Shown here: positions 60,395 through 64,000 of the stretch, piece by piece
How positions within the stretch are numbered: the first letter of the stretch is position 1
Layout: every line of letters starts with the position of its first letter
DNA from: Paraphaeosphaeria minitans
Taxonomy: Eukaryota > Ascomycota > Dothideomycetes > Pleosporales > Didymosphaeriaceae
Length of the DNA: 64,000 nucleotides
Assembly (NCBI GenBank): GCA_015832175.1
Contig: WJXW01000009.1
Coordinates: 806,001 to 870,000 of the forward strand
Reading direction: 5' to 3'
Position numbers and translations under genes: made by a program
The notes under the pieces: model-generated
The model's input: only the letters and a program-made list of their open reading frames with translations
Database searches by the model: none
Told to the model about the DNA's origin: nothing

Positions 60395-60865
60395 TATAGA
60401 GTTAAACTAAGAATACTACTTAGACTAATTAAGTATATTATTACTAAACAGGAGAAGCCTACTTAGTACTGTGTCTTATATAGACCTAGTTTATATAAGG
60501 AAGTAGTAAGCCAAGTAAAAAGCTTATAGTAGTTAAGTAATTACCTCTTAGGTAATTTGTAACGGGTAGATTACAATATTATTATAGTGTTGTAGTATCT
60601 AGCGCCAAGGACTTATAAAGGGCCTATGCGCTAAGTAAGCTAGCTGCGTAAAACCTACGCCGCGCCCTAACTCCACACAAGATAAATATTATTCTATTAA
60701 TACTATTAAGTTATCCTTTTACTGTCCTTCCTGGTGTAAAGAAAATACTAATGCCTATAGCTAGACCTCACATAATTACCCTATTTGTGTTGTAGGGCCT
60801 ACAGCCCTACCTATATCCTATATGCGCTACACAACCCCCTAGGTGCCAAGCGTAGATTAGGTTTG
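60395..60865 (+). repeat. diverged repeat, copy B (interrupted by LTR)
   Basis: Second copy of the 250-bp repeat at 59142-59390. Its left part (60395-60557) and right part (60773-60865) flank the 215-bp LTR. Confidence 0.8.
60558..60772 (+). mobile_element. solo LTR, 215 bp, with TAATT target duplication
   Basis: Begins TGTAACGGG and ends CCTCACA, giving the TG...CA ends of retrotransposon LTRs. It is flanked by TAATT at 60553-60557 and 60773-60777. The related segment at 59142-59390 has one TAATT at the same place and no insert, which is the pre-insertion state. No internal retrotransposon sequence adjoins it, so this is a solo LTR left by LTR-LTR recombination. Polarity is arbitrary because no coding region remains. 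Confidence 0.85.
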
Positions 60866-61248
60866 CCACTAGCACTACTTATAGGGCCTAGAAAGGGCTC
60901 CTATCTTCTAGGAGAGGGGTGCTAGTACTAATACTATACTTATATTTTATTAGAGCTTAGGACCTACCTATCTAAAGTATTTAGAATACTTATTACTTTA
61001 GCAGCTGTTTACTTAGTATATATAATAGATTTATTTATATACGCGTAATACTATAATAAGGTGTTAGTTACCTATTATTCTACTCTTTAAAGCTCCTTAC
61101 AAAAATAGCCCTTATAAGTGTTATAAAGGCGTTTAGCCTATTACCTCTTTTTAGCTTTTTATAAGGCTTATACTAATATTATATAGTTTAAAGCTTTCTA
61201 CGCTTCCTATACCTACACTACTAATACCTATGTGCGCTGCGCTGCTAA

Positions 61249-63908
<2,660 letters not shown>

Positions 63909-64000
63909 GACTTTTAGTACTAGTGGTACTAGTGTTGTAGTAGAAGGTAGTTTAAGACATTATTATTATTATAGCTAGTAGGAAGCCTATTACTATTAGT

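Noticed and set aside
60108..60772. A complete short LTR retrotransposon bounded by the two LTR copies
   Set aside because: The copies are in opposite orientation and only 235 bp apart with no coding remnant; a retrotransposon needs direct LTRs.

Overview
This window is nuclear DNA of a filamentous ascomycete. The evidence is genes with many short introns (mostly 46-75 nt, GT-AG, with CTRAC-like branch points), a divergent histone H3/H4 pair, fungal-type families (Ras2, JHD1, BRE4-like transporter, phosphoketolase, GH43), and an abrupt switch at about 58.97 kb into an AT-rich, TpA-dominated block typical of repeat-induced point mutation (RIP). Gene content and the AT-rich block resemble Dothideomycetes (Pleosporales-like). 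That placement is inference. All exon structures were derived by hand from splice signals, reading phase and family motifs.

Layout. 0-4.5 kb: one small conserved hypothetical gene preceded by a 28-copy octamer array, then gene-poor DNA. 4.5-13.7 kb: DPH5 (diphthamide synthesis) divergent from SPT3 (SAGA subunit), then ribosomal protein L19 with an intron inside its start codon, a seven-exon BRE4-like membrane protein, and a small nuclear-looking protein. 15.8-25.6 kb, all on the minus strand: a KxDL/BLOC-1-type protein, SEC18/NSF, a 2H phosphoesterase with a 16-nt microexon, and hexokinase. 27.6-31.5 kb: phosphoketolase, divergent from hexokinase, and a candidate secreted protein. 32.1-38.1 kb: SF3B6/p14 divergent from the JmjC demethylase JHD1. 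38.6-47.5 kb: a His-rich protein, proteasome beta5 (PRE2), a RED-like splicing factor, a GH43 gene broken by an 8-bp duplication, EXO5 exonuclease, and a peroxiredoxin-like protein. 48-55.2 kb: histones H3 and H4, an HAD dehalogenase, and a propionyl-CoA synthetase-like ligase. 55.2-58 kb: repeat-rich, GC-rich leader DNA followed by RAS2.

58.97-64 kb: AT-rich island without intact genes. It holds two 215-bp LTR copies (one a solo LTR with a TAATT target duplication, its empty site preserved in a nearby repeat copy), other diverged repeats, and two very long trinucleotide arrays, (ACT)109 and (AGT)95, in opposite orientation.

The genes are mainly housekeeping: translation (DPH5, L19), transcription and chromatin (SPT3, JHD1, H3, H4), splicing (SF3B6, RED), trafficking (SEC18, KXD1), proteolysis (PRE2), genome maintenance (EXO5), and carbon metabolism (hexokinase, phosphoketolase, acyl-CoA synthetase). 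No biosynthetic cluster or defence system was recognised. The most notable points are the LTR empty/filled-site pair, the giant opposed trinucleotide arrays, the octamer frameshift in GH43, two GC-AG introns, and the split-zinc-cluster-like C-terminus of JHD1.
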